Program-made: the position numbers and the translations under genes
Notes under the pieces: generated by a model
What the model was told of the DNA's origin: nothing
Databases searched by the model: none
What the model saw: only the letters and a program-made list of their open reading frames with translations
NCBI GenBank assembly: GCA_032622095.1
Contig: CP136069.1
Span: forward strand, 49,396,760-49,460,759
Length of the DNA stretch: 64,000 bases
Source of the DNA: Siphonodentalium dalli
Lineage: Eukaryota; Mollusca; Scaphopoda; Gadilida; Siphonodentaliidae
Direction of reading: 5' to 3'
Part shown: positions 1 to 10,745 of the stretch, piece after piece
Numbering within the stretch: position 1 is the stretch's first letter
Layout: every line of letters starts with the position of its first letter

Positions 1-1389
1 TTTCGAGAGCCCACCCATACAAGCACCATGGTTGAAAATGTTCTACATCAAGCCTGGATATGCCAGACGTATGGCTTCTGGTGGTCGTGCATTAATAAAA
101 TGCCAGATATCACAGAGGCTTGACTAATTTCCGCATCTGTGAGAGAAGACATGTTTTGGACTGGCCTTAAATGTACTGATAGAAGACAATTTGACTTCGT
201 TTAGCGCTGCTCACTTGTCTGGCCTGTTAACAATGAACCGCTCGCGCGCAGGTGATTAATGTTGTCAATTATTGGTGTGGCCATGTAAAATACATGTATT
301 TTACATACATAAATTACATGCATGTGTGTATCCACCCTAATTATAATGGGACACAAGAAAATGATATATACAATGTATGTAAATAATCACATATAACGTA
401 AATGTGGATATTTAGCCTGCCATGTAATACGAGTCTCAGCTGTCTGGCCATCGAAGCAGTCCTGTCTGGAATTTTGCGCGCCGGTGTAGGTGGTGACGTC
501 ATGATGTACGTCTTGATGTCATGACGCCTTTACTGGTTTCCCAAGAAGCAATCTTAAAATGACTCTGCGATCTTTCAATCGGAACTTGAAGTTTCCGTTT
601 GTCGGCCTTGAACATTGAGAATATTTCATCAATTTTTTTTAATAATTTTATGAAATATGTAAACAAAACTTGTTCATGCAATTTAACTTTTTTGTTAACC
701 AGAGCTTTTGTTCAATTTACATTCACTTTTTGAAAATATATTTGGCTTTAGGAGCATGATGTTCCTATATATGATGAAGTATAGCTAACAGTTGCTAGAT
801 CAAAGTTTTTTATTTTTGCCCTGGATCATTTTGCCCAATTACACATTTCGAGGTGGCATTAATCAATACAAAATGGTGACCGTTGCCAACAATAGAATTT
901 TGGACTCCGCTGACCCTGGCTGACCCTTCAGTTATGAATAAATTATCCTATTTTAGGTGATTTCAATTTATTTTTAGATTGGGCCGAAAAAGTCGATTAG
1001 TATATATATCTCATATTCGCATACGCTTAACGCGTATACCCTGGTCGCTTCGCTTCCGCGGCTTCGCCGCGGGAGAGCGGGCGCTATTAAAAGGAGTAAT
1101 CAGAAATACGATAAAGTGACTGAACGAGTGTAATCAACAGTCGAATACATGTATAAGTATAGGGTAATGGCTGAAATAACTGTACGTTAGTTCAGTGAAG
1201 TCAATAACACAACCTATCGATAATTCGAATAGGAGAATCTACGGATCAAAACGAAATAATTAATGCAACTAAAACGTTTTATGAGAACCCTTATTCAGAA
1301 AAATGACACCCAATTTTTAGCACAACCCCAGCCACTTTGGTCGCCAAACCCTTAACACCGTCACAGTTATATAGATATAGATAATATAG
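1..1389. other. AT-rich interval without a recognisable gene
   Basis: No open frame here resembles a known protein. Two small perfect hairpins are visible: ATACGC/GCGTAT at 1021-1037 and CCGCGG/CCGCGG with a short TTCG-containing loop at 1056-1072, in an otherwise AT-rich context. They resemble the GC-rich tips of the fold-back elements further along, but no longer arms are seen around them. Confidence 0.5.
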
Positions 1390-1495
1390 AGGGCCAAATT
1401 ACATACCAGGCGCTTTCGGATGCACTGACAAAATTTAAAACGCAAAGTCTCCGGGACCAGATGGCTATACCACTGAATTCTATCAACGACTCATA
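1390..1495 (+). pseudogene. L1-like reverse transcriptase fragment (start of RT domain)
   Basis: Reading forward with one frame change near 1448 gives a stretch of the type ALSDALTKFKTQ followed by SPGPDGYTTEFYQRLI. The S-P-G-P-D-G-x-x-x-E-F-Y pattern is the hallmark of the region just before the reverse transcriptase core in L1-type LINE ORF2 proteins. The frame break and the abrupt stop at about 1495, where an unrelated dispersed repeat begins, show a dead copy. It probably belongs with the C-terminal piece at 1741-2452, with the RT core lost between them (inference). Confidence 0.65.
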
Positions 1496-1524
1496 CGATA
1501 AGCAAGAAATGTCAATTACGCAGA

Positions 1525-1645
1525 AACAAGACAGTGAGAGCTTTCCGATGAATGACAACAAGCCATATTTCCGACTAAATCCTGAAAAATTACCCATAAT
1601 TGTGCTGTGGTTAAGAAGTCGATTATATTTAGGGCATTACTGTAC
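1525..1645 (+). repeat. Dispersed repeat, inverted copy at 58.06-58.18 kb
   Basis: About 115 bp here recurs on the opposite strand at 58060-58185. In translation both copies read ESFPMN-x-NKPYFRLNPEKLPII-x-LWLRSRL, but this only reflects nucleotide identity and is not evidence of a protein. One end carries GGGCATTACTGTA, which is seen again inverted at about 17311. The repeat lies between two pieces of the L1-like relic, so it may have inserted there. Its class is unknown. Confidence 0.6.
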
Positions 1646-1740
1646 ATATTCAAATTCGTCTTCGATGGGAAACCAGACAGAATAAAACGAACAAAACTCT
1701 TTTAAAATTATGACAATGTGGGGGGGGGGGGGGGCTGCGT

Positions 1741-2452
1741 ATGTTAAATATATACTCCTTTAAAGATGCAATAAACATAACTTGGGTGAGAAGTTGCATC
1801 ACCAAATCTGCCCCAGGGATTCCACTTGCTCGAACAGAGATGTCTGAACACCCATTATTCGGGATGTACGACCCAAGTACATTTATAATGATGAAAGGTC
1901 AACGAATAACCACTACAGGCGCGACGTTTTATTTAAGTTTCTCGAAATTACTCCAGTGCTGTCTATTTGGGTCACATAATGCTCGTAGAAAGGTAGATTA
2001 TATATTTATCGACTCACACGTATTTCGATAGTGAGAAACATTCAAAAGCGAATAATATTATGTGTATTTTGGAGCGCAAACCGCCATTTGGCTTTAACAA
2101 TCAACAATGAAGTTACGATAACTGTGAACGAGTGGAGAGAGAACGGGGTCATTTTTATTAACGATCTTTGCATAGCTGATGACCAATCTCTTTCAGTTGA
2201 ATCACTGAGATCGTATTTCGGTGTATCGACGAACTTTATTACACAACTATAGGACTTAGAAGAAACGTAATGGCTCTTTCTCAAGATTTATATTCGCTTT
2301 TAAGAAAAGTTCATGGCCCGATTATTCTAAACAATATGTCATTACTGATTCGCCAAAAACGGGGAGGAAGGTACTTCTATGACACATTCATCATAGAAAA
2401 TATAAACCCCTCATCGGTACTCATTCGTAAATGGAACAACGATTTAAAGTGA
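1741..2452 (+). pseudogene. L1-like LINE ORF2 C-terminal relic
   Basis: Three short open frames in succession carry the landmarks of an L1-type ORF2 C-terminal region in the right order. LNIYSFKDAINITWVRSCI (about 1744-1800) matches the usual N-x-x-x-F-x-x-A-x-x-x-x-W-x-R segment. EWRENGVIFINDL followed by LRSYFGVSTNF (about 2127-2240) matches the W-x-x-x-G-I-x-x-I-x-D-L ... F-G-I-x-x-N-F segment. RYFYDTFI ... RKWNNDL (about 2370-2450) matches the Y-x-x-x-I ... K-W-x-x-D-L segment. Frame changes and stops between the blocks show that it is inactive. A run of 14 G just upstream (about 1721-1735) and the missing RT core suggest deletion. The family assignment rests on pattern recognition only. 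Confidence 0.6.
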
Positions 2453-2792
2453 TGTGATTAAATAGAAATGGAGAATAATCTTGCTCAAATTAGTTATTTT
2501 TATGAATATTAATCCAAATTAACAACACACACCGTCAGTCTTATATTTATATATCGATGGCGAAATCATTTGCGTTAGTTTATCGCCGATTGTTTCGTTC
2601 CGAATCGAGATGTAAATATTTACAATTGAGCGTAGTTCAGACGGGGTTTTCTATGGAGTTGTATGGTCGATTTGTTTGAGATTTTGGGCGATGTTAGTAG
2701 AATGCTACATTCCCCCAGTTGGCATAGCGCCTGAGTACTAATGTATCAGTATCACGCACCCGAACAAGTCCATAATATGTCTTTAAGCATGA
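2447..2792 (+). repeat. Dispersed repeat, direct copy at 8131-8505
   Basis: About 345 bp here aligns in the same orientation with 8131-8505. Shared blocks include CCGAATCGAGATGTAAATA, GCGCCTGAGTACTAA and CAAGTCCATAATATGTCTT. It starts where the L1-like coding relic ends, so it may be that element's 3' untranslated region, with the second locus a 5'-truncated copy. This is inference. Confidence 0.65.
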
Positions 2793-2951
2793 ACCTCCCA
2801 TGGAAGCAAATACTATCGAAACCTTTCAAACTATTACCAGATACTACATTTCGTTGATTCTAATAACTAGGATGATCGAAACGCATAAACCATTGAAAAA
2901 CATGCACATAGTAACAGATGGATCATGCAAAAGACGTAACTATTATTCATA

Positions 2952-3416
2952 TGTGACCGGCCATATCAAATCCAGTCGTAAGTCGGGATTTGTTTACCCT
3001 GTGTCAATGCATTCTCTTATATATGCGAGTCGACCATAGGTCGCCTCGCATATATAAGAGAATGCATTGGCCTAACAATTTGTTATCATTTTGTTTGTTT
3101 AAATAAATGTTTCTTACAATTTTTAGGACATAAAATAAAAAACATCCATTATCCTGCAGAGAGCCCCACACATATATAAAAACATATAGAAGAGTGTCGT
3201 CTGCTCATGTTTGTCTGGGGCTCTGTATGGGTGAAATTATAAAATTGTTAAAGAATACAAGAAAAAATTATTAAAATTGTAAAACATTGTTAGGCAAATG
3301 CATTCTCTTATATATATGCGAGGCGACCTATGGTCGACTCGCATATATAAGAGAATGCATTGGCACAGGGTAAAAAAAATCCCGACTTACGACTGGATTT
3401 GATATGGCGGGTCACA
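2952..3416. mobile_element. Palindrome-bearing MITE with TA target duplication
   Basis: The 465 bp element has terminal inverted repeats beginning TGTGACC(C/G)GCCATATCAA and running more than 45 bp. It is flanked by TA on both sides (2950-2951 and 3417-3418). Inside each terminus sits a ~65 bp near-perfect palindrome (3005-3069 and 3297-3361), and the two are inverted relative to each other. Between them, GAGAGCCCC and GGGGCTCT form a further inverted pair. A closely similar copy is at 17784-18234. The TA duplication fits Tc1/mariner-type or similar transposition. There is no transposase. Confidence 0.8.
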
Positions 3417-3418
3417 TA

Positions 3419-5064
3419 TTTTAAACGATTGTCCTATGGTATAATTTGTTTTTTGAAATGTTGAATTTGGTTCGCAAAATCCGGTATTGATATGTCTACA
3501 TCAAAGGAAAGTTTACTCCTACAACCCATATCACGCAACAAAAAATAAAATAACCACCGCATTGATCACGCTGTTGACGTACGTTATCTAAAGTTCACCC
3601 CGGATGTCCTGTCTTTAAAGTCACTCATTTTGGAAATTAAGAACTTAGTCACAACCACATTATTGCACACGGAGTTCGGGGGGGGGGGCCGCCACTCCCG
3701 TTGATAATATAAATCGACAATTACAAATGTAATGTCTTCTTTGTAACTACTAATATTTCCCAATCTGAACCACAGAGCATGTTCGAGTATACTATGAAAG
3801 TTTATTCAAAGTTACAACGTTATATAAGCAAGTTGACTAAATATACCTATCTCTGCTAAGCAAAGGGTCCAGTCGTCCCCCCTCATGGGAAAATTTTCAG
3901 CAGCTGGAAATCTCATTCATGCCCAGGGATTTGGCGATAATGGGTTTGTCGGTGCATGTAAAGCTCCCCCGGGCCGGCCCAACAATTTAATATCACCCCA
4001 ACATTGCAACACCTGCCATAACATTGGTTGGACACTTCATATCAAAAGGAGATTGAAATTTCGATGGCTTTATATTGTAACAAGATTTTATGCGAAATTT
4101 TTTTTTTTAATTCCAACCGAAAGCAGGTTGGTGCAGATTAAATATATGGGACTTTGGAAATTTCGGTCCACGTCTATCTCCACGTCCCCGCCCATGCCTG
4201 ACACAAAAACCAACATTTCAAACTGGTATTATTGTTATATTTGATTAAACTCGTCACCGATGACGATAGTTGTTTATATTTGGTTAGAGGCATGTTGGTG
4301 TGGTTGTCGTGTTATAGTAATGACAAATCGATAATGTTACATGATGATGCTCCTGAAGTACTTATATGGGTCTTGATTTGTCGGTCAATAATGCGGGCTA
4401 AATGCTTTACTGATGTTCATAGAATGGATGTGAACCAAGAATTAAAGTAAATACCTGCCAACAAGCGCAATGAGGATTCAAGTATATTTACATTTATATC
4501 AGTTATAATTGATTATTTAAATAGTCATACGTTATGACATTGATACTTGGCTTTTATGTAGGTATATTAGTATATATGTATGGTTCCCGGAATCAATTAT
4601 ACGATAGTCACTAGTGAACGATATGGCAATCATCGATGGTATAAATAATAAATTGACGACCTACATGTAGTAACCTATTATTTGTACTTAAATCTAAACA
4701 CATGTGTGACTGTGAAGACATCAACCTTGTATGTCAGCGTTGCGATTAAATAGTTTACTCCAACCAACAAGGTTTCACTCGAGATTGCGCCGTCATTACT
4801 CTTGGCGAAAATAAGCTACAGTAGCGATGTCAGAATAAAACTCGGAATATACATTCATCGAATTTTAACATACCATCGACCCGGAACCATATGTACACAT
4901 CTATTGTATAATATTTCTATATATCTATTGTTTATATAATTATATATCTCAATATCCTTATGTTATACATGTATTAACTTGGATGAGAGAATAAAGCATT
5001 GAATCATAGACGAATTATCCATTTGAGTTTCGAGCATCATGCACATGAGCGCATTTGGTCACGA
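3419..5064. other. No gene recognised
   Basis: This is AT-rich sequence with a G run at 3679-3688. The longest open frame (3885-4244, + strand, 119 codons) has no recognisable domain, no codon structure that looks selected and no convincing start context. I see no RNA gene or clear repeat. Confidence 0.4.
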
Positions 5065-5467
5065 TTAAAACCCTTTACCCAACAAACCGGCCAAAACCGG
5101 CCAAATAAAGCTTCAACAGCCTAAAATATCTTCGGTCTGTCTCAATAGAACCATACAAATATGGGTATCATTGGAACCGGCTCCTTGACCACATTGTGAT
5201 AGTTACAGTTATACCCTGTACCAATGCATTCTCTTATATATGCGAGTCGACCATAGGTCGCCTCGCATATATAAGAGAATGCATTGGCCTAAAAAAAAAT
5301 CTTTTTTTAACACTTTTTACCATTTTTTCTTACATTCTTTAACAATTTTATAATTTTTAATGTGTTAAGCCAATGCATTCTCTTATATATGCGAGGCGAC
5401 CTATGGTCGACTCGCATATATAAGAGAATGCATTGGCACAGGGCCCTTCTGTTGGGTAAAGGGTTAA
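5065..5467. mobile_element. TTAA-flanked MITE carrying the same palindrome pair
   Basis: Outer inverted repeats of the form CCCTTTACCCAACA lie next to TTAA on the left (5065-5068) and right (5464-5467). TTAA duplication and a CCC start are typical of piggyBac-type elements. The interior holds the same pair of ~65 bp palindromes (about 5223-5287 and 5372-5436) found in the TA-flanked elements at 2952 and 17784, bounded by ACCCTGT(A/G)CCAATGC. The shared module therefore sits inside two different outer terminus types. The left side has two extra A between TTAA and CCC, so the exact end is uncertain. Confidence 0.65.
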
Positions 5468-6767
5468 GGACAAGAATGCGAAGATTCGAGCAGGCTTTCC
5501 CAAAATAACTACAGTATAAATATATTTCCGTTCTGCACATACATATATGCCTGCATTATTTGTGTAGGTGTCTTTAGCGATATGTATCCTCAAATTATAC
5601 TCATATTATAATTGTTGCTTATGTCACAATCTGATCGATTCCGGGATCGATCAGTACAACATACATTTACATGTATATGCGGACTCTATGTGCCGCAGAA
5701 CTACGTACTCAAACCTTAGAGTATCACGATGGCCATCTTTACTTCAAAAGTGATAATTCTACCAGTTGTTCGCTGTTGCCAGGCAACCAAATAAAATAAA
5801 ATATTAGTTGAGATAAGCACACGTAGTGCTCAGGCTTATATTGCTTTGAGACGGTGTATCTTTTCCTAACATGTTTTACATAGTTTCCGGGGTATAAAAT
5901 AATTGATATGAATCGAAGACACATGAAACGCTTCCAGCAATTAATATTGATTATATTTCGATATTTGTCTGGTATAACACAATGTACATTCAACCTTTCT
6001 GGACATTTAGGCGGTCTCGCGGAAACGTTCGGAGCATAGCAATGGGAGAACTATTGTTAGCGTCCATCACCAAGTCCAAAATTGTTTAGGACTAAATAGG
6101 TCAATACACATCTGAACTATACTTATATACATGCAGACATCTGAGAAAGATCTACCGACGTGAAGGTATGGTTTACTAGCTCAATGATGAATTAACATGA
6201 ATTAAGAGATTAAGAAGAAACAGATATGCACTATTTACAACATTGTCATCATCGTTGTCGACTTCGTCATCATTACACCCGTTATCTTTATTATGATAGT
6301 CATATTTATCATCATCATCGCCATCGTCATCCATTATCATAATCATCATTTTATATCTTTAGCATCATCATGATCAGCACCATCTTCTTCGTAAAACAAC
6401 AGCTTTCTATATATATATATATTTACACACTAAGTGTTGTCATCACTAAATCCAGCATTCTGATTGGTCGGCGCCCACGTGGTTAGTTGCAGTTATTTCT
6501 CGGTGAATGCGCAACGCCTCATAACACCAAGCTAATAACACCATCGATACGTCATTAGGTTTGTAAAGACGAACGCGTAATGCTTTGGGCGCATTTTGAC
6601 TCGCGCAGGATAGACTTAATACATCATCGGGTTTCAACATGAAGAGAAATTGTTCCTATTAACTTTTGCCAAGGGTGCTATTGGGTATTTTGGGCTGATC
6701 TTGTCACGATACACTTTTCGATTTAAATATATTTACAAAAGTGGCTTTTTTGCTAAATGTATATAAA
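5468..6767. other. No gene; TCA-rich simple sequence
   Basis: Positions 6238-6392 are a degenerate TCA/ATC-rich simple repeat. An (AT)n tract lies at about 6407-6421. Around 6460 a short segment with GATTGG and GGCGCCCACG looks MITE-like but has no clear partner end. No coding region is supported. Confidence 0.45.
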
Positions 6768-6930
6768 TATAAGGATTAACTGTCATGTGGACTATTTTTA
6801 TGGAGATGTAACGGTGGGGTAAGTGGACATAACTTGTATGTAAAACCCTTCGGGTTTTACACAAGTTATGTCCACTTACCTCACCGTTACATCTCCATAA
6901 AAACAGTCCACATGACAGTTAATCCTTATA
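6768..6930. repeat. Large fold-back palindrome
   Basis: About 163 bp forms an almost perfect inverted repeat. The arms begin TATAAGGATTAACTGTC and end at a tip AAAACCC-TTC-GGGTTTT (about 6843-6859). Each arm is about 75 bp with few mismatches, such as GTGGGG against CTCACC. It could extrude as a cruciform or be transcribed as a long hairpin RNA. It is most likely a MITE or fold-back element. Hairpin-type small RNA production is a possibility that cannot be tested here. Confidence 0.8.
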
Positions 6931-7047
6931 TATTAACCACGTTTAAAAAATTTCATAGAACTGTTAGACGTGGTGTTTATCACTAAAGTAATGATAAATA
7001 GCGTTATTGTCACATGCCGTCAATATTCTATATATATATATATATAC

Positions 7048-7152
7048 GTTATAAGCACGGCGTCCGAGTTATAAGTGAAATAAAGATCACAAGCGCCCGG
7101 AGGGCGCGCGTGGTGTTTATTTCACTTATAAATCGGACGCCGTGCTTATAAC
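7048..7152. repeat. Second fold-back palindrome with GC-rich tip
   Basis: Arms of about 37 bp start GTTATAAGCACGGCGTCCGA. The right arm is the reverse complement with one or two changes. The inner part GCGCCC-GGA-GGGCGC closes the hairpin. It lies next to an (AT)n tract at about 7030-7046. Confidence 0.75.
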
Positions 7153-8130
7153 ATATTTATGACACCCAATCAGCCCGAGAAACTTATAATCAGTGATGAG
7201 TTTCTGTTACCAATTACATGTGTGGTCAGACTTACAAACATGGTCCGGTGAATACCAATCAATACCCCATGGTCGGTATTTCACCCAGCTGGTTCAAAGA
7301 TTTGCATTTATGCCGAATCATGACATTTCAATTTACTTTTGTGTTAATCGTGGATTAACTAGAGAGCACACTACACTTCTACTCTATTTATTTATACTCG
7401 GATTTATCTATTCCATACATTCCAAGCCGGATTTATAATATCACAAACCGCACTTTCGACAAATGTATATAAGTTATTCAATGGGGTCCGGTTACTGACC
7501 TTTATTTACTGTATATATCGGTTAGTTGTTGTCTGCGCTTGCAAAAAGGTCTGTCGTTGATTACATTTGTTCATTGTGTTGGTGAGGGATGGTATTAAAT
7601 TTGTCACTGTTCAGGATAGTAACCGCATGCGTTTGCCGACAAAGCAAATGCCCATGTAACTTGTCCGAATACCCTCCTACGATCTGAAATTTTAGTATTG
7701 TGTATACTCGGTATTACTTTAATTAATTATTTAATAATTAACGTTTATATATTTGAGATGACGTCTTCTAATCGCTACGTCCCTGCATCTGCTCATTGTG
7801 ACTAAACATGGTATCACAGCCCATATTAGTAATGCTCACGCCCAGAATCGTGGACGAGAGTTACATTTCTTGTATGTACATGTCTTCGGATTAGGTCAAA
7901 TAGAAGCTCTGCGTATATGAACATAGAAGCCAGCCTTTCCCAAGCATGATGATATGAAACATGCATAATATCAGAGGTGCGTTAGATGGCAAATCAACGA
8001 GAAAAATAAAGTAAATGGCACTCACAGTGTGTAATTATTACAGGGACACAAGTCACTCGCGGGGGTGGGGGGGGGGGTAAAGTTCAAAATCGTCAATGAA
8101 GCTTCAACGTAATAGATTCGCATTGCTAAA
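7153..8130. other. No gene recognised
   Basis: The 81-codon frame at 7193-7438 (+) has no domain that I recognise. A long G run lies at 8060-8078. The rest is ordinary AT-rich sequence. Confidence 0.4.
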
Positions 8131-8505
8131 GTGATGTGAAACACTCCGATAGGGTGATCAAACGAAATTGAGAATAATCTTGTTCAACGTAGTTATCTTT
8201 TACGAATATTAATCCAAATTGTCAACACACTCCGTCATTTTTATATAGTAATTACATGCATTGACTCTCGATGGCGAAATCACCTGAGTTAGCTTATCCC
8301 CGACAGTTGCGTCCCGAATCGAGATGTAAATATTTACAATTGAGCATAGTTCAAACGATGTTTTCTGTGGAGTGGTACGGTAGATTTCTAGGAATTTTTC
8401 GGCGATGTTAGCAGAATGCTACTTTCCCAAGGTTGGGATAGCGCCTGAGTACTAACTTATCAAATTCACGCACCCCAACAAGTCCATAATATGTCTTCAA
8501 GGGAC
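8131..8505 (+). repeat. Dispersed repeat, direct copy of 2447-2792
   Basis: It aligns in the same orientation with 2447-2792, at about three-quarters identity by eye with scattered indels. It shares AAGTGATGTGA at the start and CAAGTCCATAATATGTCTT at the end. No LINE coding lies upstream of this copy, which is what a 5'-truncated retrotransposon tail would look like. Confidence 0.65.
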
Positions 8506-9407
8506 AAAGACAATTTTATTATTGAACGTTTTTAAATCTTCTGTATTTTGCTTTATTTCGCTAAAATAAACTGATGGGTGTGAAATAGAACTAATTATGT
8601 AAAGTTTCGTGCCGCGAGGCACCACACGAAAAGTCGTGCAAAACCGTTAACCACTTCACATACTTGCGTTGTTCTGTCTATTTATGTATCACTTAGTTAT
8701 GTGTGAACGCTTTGTCTACATTCTTCGCTCGATACGGCAGTTTTTATCAACTTATAACATCGGTCGATAAGAAATATCAGACAATACTGTTCATGACGTG
8801 GCGGGAAATCGTGACCGATCGGAGAGCAACTGTACTCCTTCATACGACAAAACCCGAGTTGAGCATCTATAGAACGAGACTCTGCCGAGTCCATTATAAT
8901 TATGTCAAAGTCCCCATTCCCCAAGCGGACATATACAGTTTTAGCGTCAGCATTAGCTGCATATTTTATTTATCCATCGCACAAAACTTGCCTTTTGTGG
9001 GGGAAATCTGTCATTCGTTACTTCGATGACGCTTTTACATTTATGAGGTCAAGCAAACTAATTAGTATTCATGACGTGGGAAAAACTTGAGCGCAGTTAG
9101 TTAAGAGCGAACTAATTCGTTGATTTTTTTTCTAGTAATTCTAAGCTGGGCTTGTTCTAACGGTGTATATGTTTTAGAGCGAAAACACATATATCCGTTT
9201 GTGATTTTTTTATATTAATTGCGGCGAATTATGGACGATAAAAACTTGTGGCCGGTTAGTTGTCGCGATTTAGTCATAATACATTGACAAATACATATTG
9301 CAAATCTGATATATTGGGTCAATAACATCATCGACAACGTGTGTCGTTAACGCTAACGCTGTACACTATATACCAAATGAACTACCTGAGTCATAAAATA
9401 AACCCAC
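8506..9407. other. No gene recognised
   Basis: A 108-codon frame (8703-9029, +) overlaps a 75-codon frame on the other strand. Neither shows a known domain. Nothing else stands out. Confidence 0.4.
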
Positions 9408-9453
9408 TTGGTGAATACGGCCCTGGTGTTTAATTTTATACTGCCCCCCCCCC

Positions 9454-9638
9454 CCCCCTCACAACATCCAGAGGTCATAAATGTGTATTGTTTTCCACTG
9501 GACCCAAATACATCCGCAGCTCATTCTATCCCTCGTACTATTCTTGCATGGAATTCTCTTGACCCTGCTATTGCTACCCTCACAGACCTGGACAAGTTCA
9601 AATCTGCTCTCTATAGCGACCACTTCAAACTCCCATAA
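9454..9638 (+). pseudogene. C-terminal tail of a non-LTR retrotransposon reverse transcriptase
   Basis: The frame ending at the stop at 9636-9638 reads SIPRTILAWNSLDPAIATL followed by TDLDKFKSALY. The pattern P-R-T-I-x-x-W-N-S-L-x-x-x-x-x-x-x-x-x-x-x-F-K-x-x-L is the usual extreme C-terminus of CR1/Jockey-group LINE ORF2 proteins. Only this last ~60 codons remains. Upstream a C run (about 9444-9458) marks a break, and an AAATAAAA-type sequence follows at about 9676. It is a 5'-truncated dead copy. Confidence 0.7.
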
Positions 9639-9782
9639 CCAACCTGTACCTAATCTGAGTTTTTATCATGTTTTTAAATAAAATCCAAAATTCATAAAAA
9701 ATATTGCACATACAAATTGTATAGCTACACAATCATGGGCCTCCTTTGAAACTTCAACATGATGAATGTTAGGAGAAACCTA

Positions 9783-9792
9783 TAGATAGATA

Positions 9793-9822
<30 letters not shown>
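9783..9822. repeat. (TAGA)n/(TA)n microsatellite
   Basis: TAGATAGA runs flank a TATATA core. Confidence 0.85.
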
Positions 9823-9825
<3 letters not shown>

Positions 9826-10284
9826 CTGGGAACAACTATAGCGTGTATATCAACTATATATACAACACGAGTAGCGGCATTATTGTATGCTATCTTTACT
9901 ATGGCACGTTTCGAATCTCATTGACAACTAACTATATCGCTGTGTTATGTTGCACGGACTATTTTGTTTGGAAATAGAACATAGCTGATTGACTACTGGA
10001 TAATACAATCATATACATCGGTCAAGGGGAGGAATTATAGTCTGGCGGTAGACGATAGGAATGTTATCAATTCATACCATTGCCATGCTTTTGTTTTCGA
10101 TTTCGCAGATGTTACATGGGTTAGATATTTGTGAATTACCAAGCGCAAGAGTCAGATTCAGTTGTTCTGAAATACAACACGATACAGGTATGTACACTGA
10201 AATTCCGATATGTGCGATCCACAGTAGATCATTCCTTGAATTTGTCTCTAACATTCGCACACGCGTGCGCGCAGAGAAAATACA

Positions 10285-10340
10285 CGTATTCCACCAGTTC
10301 AAAGCCTGGGAACTTTTTGAAGTTTTGACAGGGAAGACAA
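10285..10340 (+). repeat. Short dispersed motif related to 10.9, 57.5 and 57.9 kb
   Basis: A core of the type TGGGAACTTTTTGAAGTTTT then GACAGGGAAG recurs in diverged form at about 10893-10945 (-), 57505-57545 (+) and 57887-57940 (-). The copies are short and imperfect. They suggest a degraded dispersed repeat of unknown class. Confidence 0.35.
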
Positions 10341-10469
10341 AATAACGCGGGGAATAAATTTATTAGTTAGTGCCTCTTCCTTATTAATGTACTTCGCTGT
10401 AGGTGAATGCCCCAACTCGAAATTGCATTATTTAAGTGAATATGTGGGCGATTTTGCTTTGCGTCGCTC

Positions 10470-10745
10470 ATATAAATCAGGCCCACACCCCCCCCCCCCT
10501 TTCGTACGCCGTATTCCATGCCCTGTTATGAGGTACGCCGTATTCCGGCCCCTCTGTTAGGAGGTATTCGGTATTCCAAATATACCGGTATTCGCACGCC
10601 GACCTTCCAAAAAATGAAGTTTTCATATATTTGTATGTATTCCATATGGCTGTTAACTGGTATTCCGTATTCCACCCTCTGTATTAAGTGGTATTCCGTA
10701 TTCCATGGGGGTGGGGGTGGGGGCCTCATAAATATAGTATTTCTC
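10470..10745. mobile_element. C-tract/G-tract bounded inverted-repeat element with GTATTCC repeats
   Basis: The left end reads CATATAAATCAGGCCCACA followed by a C run (10488-10499). The right end has a G-rich tract with three runs of five G (10707-10723), then GCCTCATAAATATAG, so the ends are roughly inverted. Between them are at least five imperfect copies of GTATTCCGTATTCC-type sequence, partly in phase (e.g. 10508, 10543, 10566, 10662, 10692). It looks like a small non-autonomous element with an internal minisatellite. Confidence 0.5.

Noticed and set aside
3885-4244. 119-codon frame as a gene
   Set aside because: No recognisable domain, no splice or start evidence, and composition like its surroundings. 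It crosses a poly-T tract.
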